The notes beneath the pieces were generated by a model. It made no database searches, was not told the origin of the DNA, and saw nothing but the letters and a program-made list of their open reading frames with translations. Shown piece by piece: positions 1 to 7,188 of a DNA stretch of 35,739 nucleotides. Within the stretch, counting starts at the first letter, position 1; each line of letters begins with the position of its first letter. The position numbers and the translations under genes were made by a program. Origin of the DNA: an uncultured Desulfovibrio sp. (GTDB taxonomy: Bacteria > Desulfobacterota > Desulfovibrionia > Desulfovibrionales > Desulfovibrionaceae); assembly GCA_944324555.1 (NCBI GenBank), contig CALUWU010000097.1, positions 1-35,739 of the forward strand. Reading direction: 5' to 3'.

Positions 1-855
1 GCCTTCATAGAGGCGCTGCGCGATGTTCATGGTGCGCTTGGCCGTGTACGAAAGCCGCTGGTTGGCCGCCTGCTGCAGGGTCGAGGTGATGAAGGGCGGC
101 TGCGGCGCGCGCTCGCGTTCCTTTTCTTCCACGCTTTCCACGAGAAAGGGCTTGCCGGCGATGGACGCCTCCAGGGCCGCGGCAGCCTCGGCGTTGCCTA
201 TGGCGGCCTTCTTGCCGTCGACGCGGGCCAGCTCGGCCTTGAAGGACGGCGGCACGGCCGCGGACAGCCGGGCCTTGAAAGGCCAGTATTCCTCGGGCAC
301 GAAGGCCTCGCGCTCCTCTTCCCGTTCCACGATGAGGCGCAGGGCCACGGACTGCACGCGCCCGGCGGAAATGCCGCGCTTGACGGTCTTCCAGAGCAGG
401 GGGCTGATCTTGTAGCCCACCAGCCTGTCCAGCACGCGCCGCGCCTGCTGCGCGTCGAAAAGATCCTCGTTCAGCTCGCGCGGATGTTCCAGCGCTTCCT
501 TGACGGCGCGCGACGTGATTTCATTGAACTGAATCCGCTTTATATCCTTTGCCTTGTCGCGAATAAGCTCCGCCACATGCCAGGCGATGGCCTCCCCTTC
601 GCGATCCGGGTCCGGCGCAAGGTAGACGGTATCGGCCTTGGCCGCCGCCGCCCGCAGCTCGCTGACCACATTTTTTTTATTGTCGATGACCTCGTACTGG
701 GGCGCGAAGCCGTTGGCCTCGTCGACGCCCAGCGAATGCGACGGCAGGTCGCGCACGTGGCCGACGCTGGCCTGCACCATGTATTGCGGCCCAAGGAATT
801 TCTTGATTGTTTTGACCTTGGCCGGAGATTCGACAATAATAAGCTGTTTGCCCAT
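1..855 (-). CDS. topA: DNA topoisomerase I, N-terminal part (partial)
   Basis: Type IA topoisomerase that relaxes negative supercoils by single-strand cleavage. Only the first 285 codons are in the window; the gene runs off the left edge. The protein opens MGKQLIIVESPAKVKTIKKF, the TOPRIM-domain start with its IVESPAKxKTI signature. Further on are VGHVRDLPS and, around residues 145-170, the type IA core segment with LLWKTVKRGISAGRVQS. The visible part ends at TMNIAQRLYEG, just before the catalytic Tyr motif (YxTYxRTDS in the family), which therefore lies outside. The start ATG (853-855) follows a GAGGT Shine-Dalgarno. It has a long upstream region containing a hairpin repeat and a good promoter candidate at 1215-1242. 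Identity is secure; only completeness is unknown. Confidence 0.96.
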   Translation of the reverse strand, partial: MGKQLIIVESPAKVKTIKKFLGPQYMVQASVGHVRDLPSHSLGVDEANGFAPQYEVIDNKKNVVSELRAAAAKADTVYLAPDPDREGEAIAWHVAELIRDKAKDIKRIQFNEITSRAVKEALEHPRELNEDLFDAQQARRVLDRLVGYKISPLLWKTVKRGISAGRVQSVALRLIVEREEEREAFVPEEYWPFKARLSAAVPPSFKAELARVDGKKAAIGNAEAAAALEASIAGKPFLVESVEEKERERAPQPPFITSTLQQAANQRLSYTAKRTMNIAQRLYEG

Positions 856-996
856 CAGGTTGACCTCATTGACATTTCCGCACAGGATGACGCCTCGTCT
901 CCGGTGAGCGCGGGACCTTCCCCGCGCGGCGCGCGTCTTGCGCCGCCCCGCGGGAAAACAGCGGCCTCCGGGCCGGGACGCGCCGCGCCCTTTCGG

Positions 997-1078
997 GAAG
1001 GAAGAAATCCCCCTTTGCTTGCGGCAAAAAGGGATTTCTTCCCCCTCGAAGGCCCCGTCTTCCTCAAAATCCGCGCGT
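997..1078 (-). repeat. Hairpin repeat family B, copy 1
   Basis: Read on the minus strand this is GCGCGGATTTTGAGGAAGA, then GGGGCCTTCGAGGGGGAAG, followed by an inverted repeat of AAATCCC/GGGATTT type around a TTTGCCGCAAGCAAA centre. It aligns with the copy at 30471-30565 over nearly its whole length, including the same central TTGCCGCAAGC. It lies in the 479-bp stretch 856-1334 between topA and the first lipoprotein gene. That stretch otherwise holds only the two divergent promoter candidates; no credible coding frame is seen there. Confidence 0.75.
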
Positions 1079-1214
1079 CGCCCGCGGGGCGTCGGGACGA
1101 CGACAAACTGCCGTCGCGCAAGAAGAGGATATTTTTCAGGCTGTTATGGCGGCGCGCTCCGTCGGGAACCGCAGCCCGGCAGGGCGTCCCGAATCCGACT
1201 GCGTCTTTGTCGGA

Positions 1215-1242
1215 AGCATACGGCAAAAAAAGCCAGCGTCAA
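1215..1242 (-). promoter_or_regulatory. Probable sigma70 promoter for topA
   Basis: On the minus strand: -35 TTGACG (1237-1242), 16-bp spacer, -10 TATGCT (1215-1220). Both boxes are near consensus in an otherwise GC-rich region. Transcription from here would give topA a leader of roughly 350 nt containing repeat B copy 1. Confidence 0.5.
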
Positions 1243-1265
1243 GACTGCGCCGTCAGGGGGGTCGC

Positions 1266-1294
1266 TGGACAGTCCGCCCCGCCTGCCGTATGGT
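1266..1294 (+). promoter_or_regulatory. Candidate promoter for the TraT-like lipoprotein genes
   Basis: -35 TGGACA (1266-1271), 17-bp spacer, -10 TATGGT (1289-1294), about 40 bp upstream of the first lipoprotein start codon. Two mismatches to consensus in total, with ideal spacing. Confidence 0.4.
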
Positions 1295-1334
1295 AAAAGG
1301 GTCTATCCAGCGCAAGATGCCAGGAGAACCCGCC

Positions 1335-1985
1335 ATGCCCGTTCCCGTCGTTTCCGCCCTGCGCCGCCTGCTGCGCGCGGCCGGGCTCGCCGTATTGCTG
1401 GCGGGCTGCGCCGGGGCGCGGGACGCGGCCGATCTTCCCGAACTGCCGGCCGTCGAGCTTGCCGGGGGGCGCAGCGTTCACGTCAGCGTCTCCGGCCCGG
1501 AACCGCCGTCGGCGGATCTGGCGTCCCTCATTTCGGCCAGCCTGCAAAGCGAGCGCGGCCTGCGCCTCGCGGACAGCGAGCGCGAGGCCGACGCCGTCGT
1601 GCGGGTGCGGATTCGCGATATCTTCGTCGCCGACGTTTCCCGGCAAATCGTCGATCCGGGCGCGGCCTTCGGCCGCGGCGCCACGGGCACGGTTCTCGGC
1701 GCCACCGTGGGCAGCCTCGCCGGCGGCCGGGACGGGGCTCTCTGGGGCGCCCTGGGCGGCGCGGCGCTCGGTCTGGGCGTCGCCGTCCACGAAAGCGGCG
1801 GCGCGCGAAATATCTGGGCGCTGAAGGCCGAGGTTTCCATCGCCCCCCGCGGCGCGACGCCCGCTCCCTCGGAAATCGTCGCGCGTTCCCGGCCGGCCGA
1901 ACGGCGGGAAGACGCCCTGCCCGATCTGGAAGACGTCCTGGCGCGCGCGATAGTCAACGCCGTCCGGGCCCCGTCCCGCGACTAG
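1335..1985 (+). CDS. TraT-like lipoprotein with glycine-zipper segment
   Basis: 216-aa predicted outer-membrane lipoprotein. Residues 1-25 form a lipoprotein signal peptide ending in LLAGC, with Cys25 as the lipidated residue. A short alpha/beta part follows (VHVSVSGPEPPSADLASLI through DAVVRVRIRDIF). Next is a glycine-rich stretch at about residues 112-155 with repeated GxxxG spacing (GATGTVLGATVGSLAGG, GALGGAALGLG). The tail is LEDVLARAIVNAV. This order and the 'VLED..A.AI.N' ending resemble TraT, the complement-resistance and surface-exclusion lipoprotein of F-like plasmids, but identity is low by eye, so function is inferred only at family level. The ATG follows AGGAG (1322-1326). Its TAG stop overlaps the first bases of repeat A copy 1. 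A second TraT-like gene follows on the same strand. Confidence 0.75.
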   Translation: MPVPVVSALRRLLRAAGLAVLLAGCAGARDAADLPELPAVELAGGRSVHVSVSGPEPPSADLASLISASLQSERGLRLADSEREADAVVRVRIRDIFVADVSRQIVDPGAAFGRGATGTVLGATVGSLAGGRDGALWGALGGAALGLGVAVHESGGARNIWALKAEVSIAPRGATPAPSEIVARSRPAERREDALPDLEDVLARAIVNAVRAPSRD

Positions 1986-2098
1986 AGCATTTTCAGTCTG
2001 AAACGCGTTGCGTTTCAAACCATACGGCCTGCCGTTTCGCGGAAAAACGCGTTTTTTCCGCTCGCTCCGGGCCGGATCGGCCTTTTCCCCTTCGCTCC
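1984..2098 (+). repeat. Dispersed repeat family A, copy 1 (3' end shortened)
   Basis: Begins AGAGCATTTTCAG, the first AG being the last two bases of the upstream TAG stop. It then has a TGAAACGC/GCGTTTCA hairpin, the conserved block CCATACGGCCTGCCGTTTCG and a CGGAAAAA/TTTTTCCG hairpin. It matches the copies at 19777, 21748 and (inverted) 30260, but the distal part and right terminal repeat are shortened. It fills the gap between the two TraT-like genes up to the Shine-Dalgarno of the second. Confidence 0.85.
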
Positions 2099-2118
2099 CG
2101 CATAAAGGAGTTCTGCCC

Positions 2119-2763
2119 ATGACGCCCAAATTTCCCGGACCGATCGGCTGGACGGCGCTGCTGCTGGCGCTGCTCTGCTGCGCCTGCATCCGCCCCAACA
2201 CCGCGCCCACCATGCAGGTGCTGCAATCGGGCGCGCTGGAAGCGCAGGGCGGCCCCGGCGTGGCAAAGACCGTCTATGTGGACGCGCGCGACGCCCGCAA
2301 GCCCGCCCCCGTGCTGCGCGACGCCATCATACGCCGCCTTGCCGGCGCCGGCTTCGAGGTCATCGACAGTCCCAGCAAGGCCGGGCACATCCTGCACGTC
2401 AATATCGCGGCCGCCGGAGAAAGCGACGCCGCCGTCGCCCGCAGCGCCATAGACGCGGGGTTCGACGCTCCCGTGCGCCTTCAGGGCAAGGACAGCATCG
2501 TCATCGTGGCGGACGCGCTTCTGGTGGAACGCAACGTTCCCTCCCCCAACCGGGCCCGCTCCAACGCCATGCGGAGCATCACGCGGCGCAACGCCGTGGC
2601 CGACAGCCGCCTCCGCCTGGGCATCATCCTGCCGCATGCCAATCGCAGCCCGCTCCTTGAGGCCGCCGTCGCCGATCGTCTGGCGCAGGAACTCTGCCGC
2701 CCGCTGGAACTTGCCGACAAGCAGGCCGAGGAAGGCCGCAAGCGCAAGAACGGTTCCGACTGA
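2119..2763 (+). CDS. TraT-like lipoprotein, second copy
   Basis: 214-aa predicted lipoprotein. The N-terminal hydrophobic segment ends in LLCCAC (probable lipidated Cys23, with a non-canonical lipobox). The segment KTVYVDARDARKPAPVL, then IIRRLAGAGFEVIDSPSKAG and HILHVNI, matches the layout of TraT, where a short strand is followed by 'A.KGY.V..SP..A.Y....NV'. Unlike its neighbour it has no glycine-zipper stretch. The tail RSPLLEAAVADRLAQELCRPL mirrors the amphipathic C-terminus. The start ATG follows AAGGAG (2105-2110). It is probably cotranscribed with the preceding gene across repeat A copy 1. Paralogy of the two genes is inferred from size, topology and shared motifs, not from high identity; the exact function is unknown. 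Confidence 0.72.
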   Translation: MTPKFPGPIGWTALLLALLCCACIRPNTAPTMQVLQSGALEAQGGPGVAKTVYVDARDARKPAPVLRDAIIRRLAGAGFEVIDSPSKAGHILHVNIAAAGESDAAVARSAIDAGFDAPVRLQGKDSIVIVADALLVERNVPSPNRARSNAMRSITRRNAVADSRLRLGIILPHANRSPLLEAAVADRLAQELCRPLELADKQAEEGRKRKNGSD

Positions 2764-2776
2764 CGCGACCCGCCCG

Positions 2777-2822
2777 GAGGCGCGATCCGCTCCCGCCCGG
2801 ACGCGATCGCGCCGGGCGCCTC
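2777..2822. terminator. Hairpin between convergent genes
   Basis: Inverted repeat GAGGCGC (2777-2783) / GCGCCTC (2816-2822) with an inner GGCGCGAT/ATCGCGCC pairing. It sits exactly between the second lipoprotein gene (+) and queE (-). There is no T-tract, so any termination role is inferred from position and structure. Confidence 0.35.
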
Positions 2823-3536
2823 TCAGACTTCCGTCTCGGCGTCGGGCCAGATATACTTGTGCAACTGCACGTTGACCTGCGCCTCAAAAAGACGATCCTC
2901 CAGCAGCCGGGCCGTCAGCTCTCGCGGCGAAAGCCCTCCCTCGGGCGTGGGCAGCATGGGCGAAAAGGCCAGCCGGGGCGGCGGGCCGACCCGGTTCAGC
3001 GAGCGCGCCTCAAGCGCGCGCTCGCGCGCAAAGGCGTAATCCCCGGCGTCGCGCAGCACGAACTTGATGTAGTCCGACGCGCCAAGAGAACGCCACAGGC
3101 CCGCAAAGGGGCGCATGGCCGCCGTGCAGCCGGTGGAAGGGCATTTGTAGTCGTAGACCAGACTGCCCACATGCTCCCGCCCCTCGAAATCGGGATCAAA
3201 ACTGCCGTTTGTCTCCATGGAAACAAAGACGCCGCGCTCGCCAAGACCGCGCAGCAGGGCGGCCAGCGCCGGCCCGCGTTGCAGCAGGGGCTCGCCCCCG
3301 GTCAGCGTTACCTTGGGGCAGCCGGCGGCGTCGACCCGCGCCAGCAGCTCGTCCACGCCCATGAGGGTTCCCGGCCCGAAGGAATACACGGTGTCGCAGC
3401 CGCCAAACGCCTCCCAGCAGCGCAGATTGCAGCCCGCCAGGCGGATGAAGAAGGACGGCGATCCCTGACCGCGAGCGTTCACCTCGCCGTCTATGCTCAA
3501 GAAGAGCGACGTTACTCTCAGGGCCTGAGTCTTCAT
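2823..3536 (-). CDS. queE: 7-carboxy-7-deazaguanine synthase (radical SAM)
   Basis: 237-aa radical SAM enzyme converting 6-carboxytetrahydropterin to 7-carboxy-7-deazaguanine in the queuosine/preQ0 pathway. The N-terminus has the QueE pattern SLFLSIDGEVNARGQGSPSF, then FIRLAGCNLRC, and the conserved CDT. TGGEPLLQ (residues 79-86) is the SAM-binding GGE motif. The cluster-binding cysteines are Cys36, Cys40 and Cys47, so the spacing is CX3CX6C, not the usual CX3CX2C; the insert WEAFGG is in frame with intact flanks. The start ATG overlaps the queD stop (ATGA, 3533-3536), indicating translational coupling. No queC or queF is in the window. Family assignment is strong from QueD adjacency and motifs; the odd spacing is the only caveat. 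Confidence 0.9.
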   Translation of the reverse strand: MKTQALRVTSLFLSIDGEVNARGQGSPSFFIRLAGCNLRCWEAFGGCDTVYSFGPGTLMGVDELLARVDAAGCPKVTLTGGEPLLQRGPALAALLRGLGERGVFVSMETNGSFDPDFEGREHVGSLVYDYKCPSTGCTAAMRPFAGLWRSLGASDYIKFVLRDAGDYAFARERALEARSLNRVGPPPRLAFSPMLPTPEGGLSPRELTARLLEDRLFEAQVNVQLHKYIWPDAETEV

Positions 3537-3982
3537 CGCCCGGCCTTCCATTCGGCAAAGGACGAGGAAGATTCCCACCAGCGGATGCGCTCGATCTGCA
3601 GTCCGGGATAGTCCGAACGCAGCCTGTGCCCGACCCAGAGCACCATGTTTTCGGACGTGGGGGCGTAGACCTCGCGTCCGTCCTCGTCCGTTACCGGCGA
3701 CAGAGTTTCCCGCGCCCAGTCCGCATAGCGCGCGTCGTTGAGCACGTCGTTCAGAAAGGCGTGATCCAGTTCCTCGACAACGGAAGCCATGATCCTTTTC
3801 AGGTCGTGAAAATCCGTCACGATGCCGGGATAGGCCGTTCCCGCCGATCCGCCGCGCACTTCCACTTCCAGCCTGCCGGTATGCCCGTGCAGCCGCGCGC
3901 ATTTTCCCTGATAGGAAGGCAGACGATGGGCATAAGCAAATTCATAAATTTTCGTTACGGTCAAGCTGCCGCTGCGAAGCAT
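3533..3982 (-). CDS. queD: 6-carboxy-5,6,7,8-tetrahydropterin synthase
   Basis: 149-aa member of the PTPS/QueD family, making 6-carboxytetrahydropterin from dihydroneopterin triphosphate. Zn ligands are visible as His19 (YAHRL) and His32/His34 in CARLHGH. Cys28 is the family catalytic cysteine, D73-H74 (ELDHAF) supplies the catalytic Asp/His pair, and Glu111 (TSENM) is the substrate-binding glutamate. The start ATG at 3982 is chosen because AAGGAGG lies just upstream; an in-frame ATG further upstream lacks a ribosome binding site and adds a non-homologous extension. It overlaps queE by 4 bp, forming a two-gene operon. Confidence 0.93.
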   Translation of the reverse strand: MLRSGSLTVTKIYEFAYAHRLPSYQGKCARLHGHTGRLEVEVRGGSAGTAYPGIVTDFHDLKRIMASVVEELDHAFLNDVLNDARYADWARETLSPVTDEDGREVYAPTSENMVLWVGHRLRSDYPGLQIERIRWWESSSSFAEWKAGR

Positions 3983-4077
3983 GACGATCCTCCTTGCTCT
4001 TAGAATACCGCGTCGTCGGGGGCGATCGATTTTGCGCTCATGTCCGGCGAAAGGCAAGCGCCTCCTCCACGCGCCCC

Positions 4078-4107
4078 TTGCTAAGCGCGGCCCGGATTAC
4101 CTATAGT
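4078..4107 (+). promoter_or_regulatory. Candidate promoter for the EAL-domain gene
   Basis: -35 TTGCTA (4078-4083), 18-bp spacer, -10 TATAGT (4102-4107), about 45 bp before the start codon at 4151. An upstream in-frame ATG at 4106 overlaps this -10 box, which argues against using that start. Confidence 0.45.
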
Positions 4108-4150
4108 GGATAAATCAATCTCATTACGGGCCTGTCCCCTGGAGCAATGC

Positions 4151-7117
4151 ATGCGAAAGTCTCTTCTTGCCGTCGTGGTCGCGCTTGTCGCGACGCTGGG
4201 TCTGACCGTCATCGCGGCGGCCGATCCTCCCCTGCCCCCCAACAGCACGCTGGCGACGACGTCCCGGGACAGTACCTTTTCACCGCAGGCGCCTCCCCGA
4301 TACGACGTCGAAAGCCGCGTCGTCCGCGTCGGCTGGTTCGACATATCGGGCATCTTCGAGTACCGGAACGGCGCCATGACGGGCTATGTCGCGGGCCTGC
4401 TGCAGGCGCTGTCCCAGTATACCGGCTGGCGCTACGAATGGGTCTACGTCAACTTCAGGGATATTCCCCGGCTGCTTGACGAGGGGCTCATCGACATGAG
4501 CTGCGGCGTCTCCTACCTGCCTTCCCGCACAAGCCTCTACGCCTACAGCCGCCTTCCCGCCGGCTACGAGACCGTCACGCTCCACGCGCTGAAGGATTCT
4601 CCCATATATTATATGGATCTGGCCAAGTTCAACGGCATGCGCGTGGGGCTCGTCAGGAACTCGTACGGCGGGCACATGCTGGATCGCTTCGCCGAACAGA
4701 ACGGCATCGTCTTCGACAAGAGGGAGTTTTCGAGCAAGAAGGATATCTTCAAGGCGCTCGAACGCAAGGAACTCGACGCCTACATGGACGGTTCCCTCTA
4801 CGGCGAAGGCATGAAGGTCATCGGCGTCATCGCGCTGGAACCGTTCTTCTTCGTCACGCGAAAGGACGACGACGCCCTCCTCAACCAGCTCGACAACGCC
4901 ATGCGCCAGCTGCAAATCGCGTCGCCGCGCTTTTATGCGAATCTGTCCGAAGATTATCTGCGGGGCAAGCACGTTTCCTTCAGCCTGACGCGGGAGGAGC
5001 ACGAATGGCTTGAAAGCAAGCCGCGTCTGCGCGTGGCCTACAGCGAACGCCAGATCATGATGAATACCGAAAAGGGAGGCTCCAACTTCCTTGTGGAGCT
5101 TCTTTCGGTCATTTCGCGCCGCAGCGGCATCGCCTTCGACTACGTTCCCGCCCCATCCTATGCGGAAGCTCTCGCCATGGTCAGCCGCGGAGAGGCCGAT
5201 ATCCTTTCGGACGTCTACGCCGGACTGGACTTTCTCGCCCAGAACAACCTGATGGCGACAAAGGCCTACCACGCGCCGCCAATCCTGCTTTCCGGCCTGC
5301 AGAAGCTCGTTCCCGGCACGGGCATCCGCGTCGGTGCGACCCGGGAAATGCTTTCCGTCGGCGCGGCCTACCTGGCCGCCTACCCCGCCGATCAGGTCCT
5401 GTATTTCGGTTCCGCGGACGAATGCGAGGACGCCTACAACCGCAATCTTATTCACGCCTACATTCCCCGCTATCCCGGCATGGCCGTCTATACCGGAGAG
5501 ATGCAGTCCATGCCCCTTGTCACGCGCAGCCGCTATTCCATGGCGCTGGGCCTTTCCAGGGACGTGTCTCCGCTTGCGCTTTCCATTCTGGACAAGACCA
5601 TTTCCACCCTGACGGCCTCGGAAGTGGACGCCCTGCAGATGAGCCGCACGGAGCCTTCCATCATGGAACTGCTCGCGCGCCCCATCCGCGAATACGCCCC
5701 GCTTCTCATCCTGCTGGTGGCCGCCGCGCTCGCCATGCTGACGCTCCGCATCATCAGCGTGAACCGGCGTCACATGCTGGCCCTTTCCGAAGCGGCCTAC
5801 CGCGATCCGCTGACCGGCGGCGACAATCGCGCCAAGTTCCTGCTCGACGCCAACGCCTGCCTGAAGAACGCCCACAAGACCTACTACCTCGTCCTGGTCA
5901 ATCTGCGCCGGCTCAAGCTCATCAACCGGACGCGCAGCCACGCCGTGGGCGACATGCTGATCAAGCTCTGCCACGAGGAACTGCTGCGCCACAGCCAGGG
6001 GCCGGGCGAGCTGGTGGGGCACGCCGCGGCCGGCAAGTTTCTCCTGCTCTGGCAGTGCAACGACGATCAGGATTTCCGCAACCGCATGGAAGGCTTCTTT
6101 GCCAGCTCCGTCAAGCTGCGGCGCGCCCTTGACCGGGCGGTGGTCTTCTCCTGCGGCGCCTACGCCATACGGCATTACGACGGGCAGATGGTCAACTGCC
6201 TGCTGCTGGCCGAAACCGCCGAAAGCAGTCTTGCTGGAGAAGATTATCTTTCGCGCTACGCCCTTTACGACGCCGCCATGGAGGCGCGTCTGCTGCGCTC
6301 CAACGAGCTGGAAAACCGCATGATCCAGGCCCTGCGCGACGGCGAGTTCGCCGTTTTCGTGCAGCCGCAGGTCTGCCTTTCCGACGGTTCGCTGCACGGC
6401 GCGGAAGCGCTGATCCGCTGGCTGCCGCCGCAGGCGTCTCCCATCTATCCCGACGAATTCATCCCGCTCTTTGAAAAGAACGGCTTCATCAAGGAGCTGG
6501 ATCTCTTTGTGCTGCGTACCGTCTGCAAGTGGCTGCGGCGGCGCCTGAACGAAAATCTGCCCCTGACGCGCATCAGCATCAACCAGTCGAAGGTGCTGTT
6601 CTTCTCCAGCGACTATGTTTCCGTCTTTTCCTCCATCCTCAAGGAATACGACATTCCGCCCCAGCTCATCGAGGTGGAAATCACGGAAAGCATGGCCCTG
6701 CAGGATGAAACGCAGTTCAAGGAAAACCTGGCCGCGCTGCGGAGCCTCGGCATTTTCCTTGCGCTGGACGACTTCGGCAAGGGCTACGCCTCGCTGTCCG
6801 TGCTGCAGTCCTTCGACGTGGACGTGATCAAGATGGACAAGGCCTTCCTCGACAACGCCACGCGCGACACCGACGCCACGCGCGTCATCATCGAATCCGT
6901 CGTCGGCATGGGCAAGCGCCTGCAGCTGACCATGCTGTGCGAAGGCATAGAAACCCGGAAGCAGCTGGACTATCTGCGCGAAATCGGCTGCGATCTCGGG
7001 CAGGGCTACTTCATCGCACGGCCCATGCCTCTGGAAGACTACGCCGCCTACATCCACGACCGGCAGGAATCGCCGGCCATTCCGCTCGATCAGGAACCGG
7101 AAAGCCGGGAATCGTAA
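4151..7117 (+). CDS. Membrane c-di-GMP phosphodiesterase: two SBP domains, degenerate GGDEF, EAL
   Basis: 988-aa inner-membrane signalling protein. The signal peptide spans about residues 1-25. Two tandem periplasmic solute-binding (SBP_bac_3-like) domains follow (about 45-265 and 290-510), then one membrane helix near 516-536. A GGDEF-like domain has AAGKF (626-630) in place of GGDEF, so it should not make c-di-GMP. The C-terminal EAL domain keeps the catalytic set: EALIRW (Glu752), the Asn of SINQSK, EVEITES, LALDDFGKGYAS, the Lys of DVIKMDKAF, CEGIET and LGQGYFIARP. It is therefore predicted to hydrolyse c-di-GMP in response to a periplasmic ligand, perhaps an amino acid, as SBP_bac_3 domains commonly bind these. 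The start ATG 4151 follows GGAG (4141-4144). Ligand unknown. Confidence 0.9.
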   Translation: MRKSLLAVVVALVATLGLTVIAAADPPLPPNSTLATTSRDSTFSPQAPPRYDVESRVVRVGWFDISGIFEYRNGAMTGYVAGLLQALSQYTGWRYEWVYVNFRDIPRLLDEGLIDMSCGVSYLPSRTSLYAYSRLPAGYETVTLHALKDSPIYYMDLAKFNGMRVGLVRNSYGGHMLDRFAEQNGIVFDKREFSSKKDIFKALERKELDAYMDGSLYGEGMKVIGVIALEPFFFVTRKDDDALLNQLDNAMRQLQIASPRFYANLSEDYLRGKHVSFSLTREEHEWLESKPRLRVAYSERQIMMNTEKGGSNFLVELLSVISRRSGIAFDYVPAPSYAEALAMVSRGEADILSDVYAGLDFLAQNNLMATKAYHAPPILLSGLQKLVPGTGIRVGATREMLSVGAAYLAAYPADQVLYFGSADECEDAYNRNLIHAYIPRYPGMAVYTGEMQSMPLVTRSRYSMALGLSRDVSPLALSILDKTISTLTASEVDALQMSRTEPSIMELLARPIREYAPLLILLVAAALAMLTLRIISVNRRHMLALSEAAYRDPLTGGDNRAKFLLDANACLKNAHKTYYLVLVNLRRLKLINRTRSHAVGDMLIKLCHEELLRHSQGPGELVGHAAAGKFLLLWQCNDDQDFRNRMEGFFASSVKLRRALDRAVVFSCGAYAIRHYDGQMVNCLLLAETAESSLAGEDYLSRYALYDAAMEARLLRSNELENRMIQALRDGEFAVFVQPQVCLSDGSLHGAEALIRWLPPQASPIYPDEFIPLFEKNGFIKELDLFVLRTVCKWLRRRLNENLPLTRISINQSKVLFFSSDYVSVFSSILKEYDIPPQLIEVEITESMALQDETQFKENLAALRSLGIFLALDDFGKGYASLSVLQSFDVDVIKMDKAFLDNATRDTDATRVIIESVVGMGKRLQLTMLCEGIETRKQLDYLREIGCDLGQGYFIARPMPLEDYAAYIHDRQESPAIPLDQEPESRES

Positions 7118-7127
7118 GACGCAAAAA

Positions 7128-7161
7128 CGGGCCCGTTGCCGGACGTCCGGCAACGGGCCCG
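7128..7161. terminator. 34-bp perfect palindrome, convergent terminator
   Basis: The arms CGGGCCCGTTGCCGG and CCGGCAACGGGCCCG flank ACGT, making the whole 34 bp self-complementary. On the minus strand it is followed by TTTTT, so it is a good intrinsic terminator for the chemoreceptor gene. It may also stop transcription of the EAL gene, whose stop is 10 bp away. Confidence 0.75.
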
Positions 7162-7188
7162 AAAGAACGGACGTCCGCGCGCCGCCCA

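Noticed and set aside
938-2122. Arg-rich open frame over the first lipoprotein gene
   Set aside because: Frame-shifted shadow of the lipoprotein gene plus repeat B, with no start signals.
3983-4080. preQ1 riboswitch upstream of queD
   Set aside because: No match to the compact preQ1 aptamer pattern was found in the short leader.
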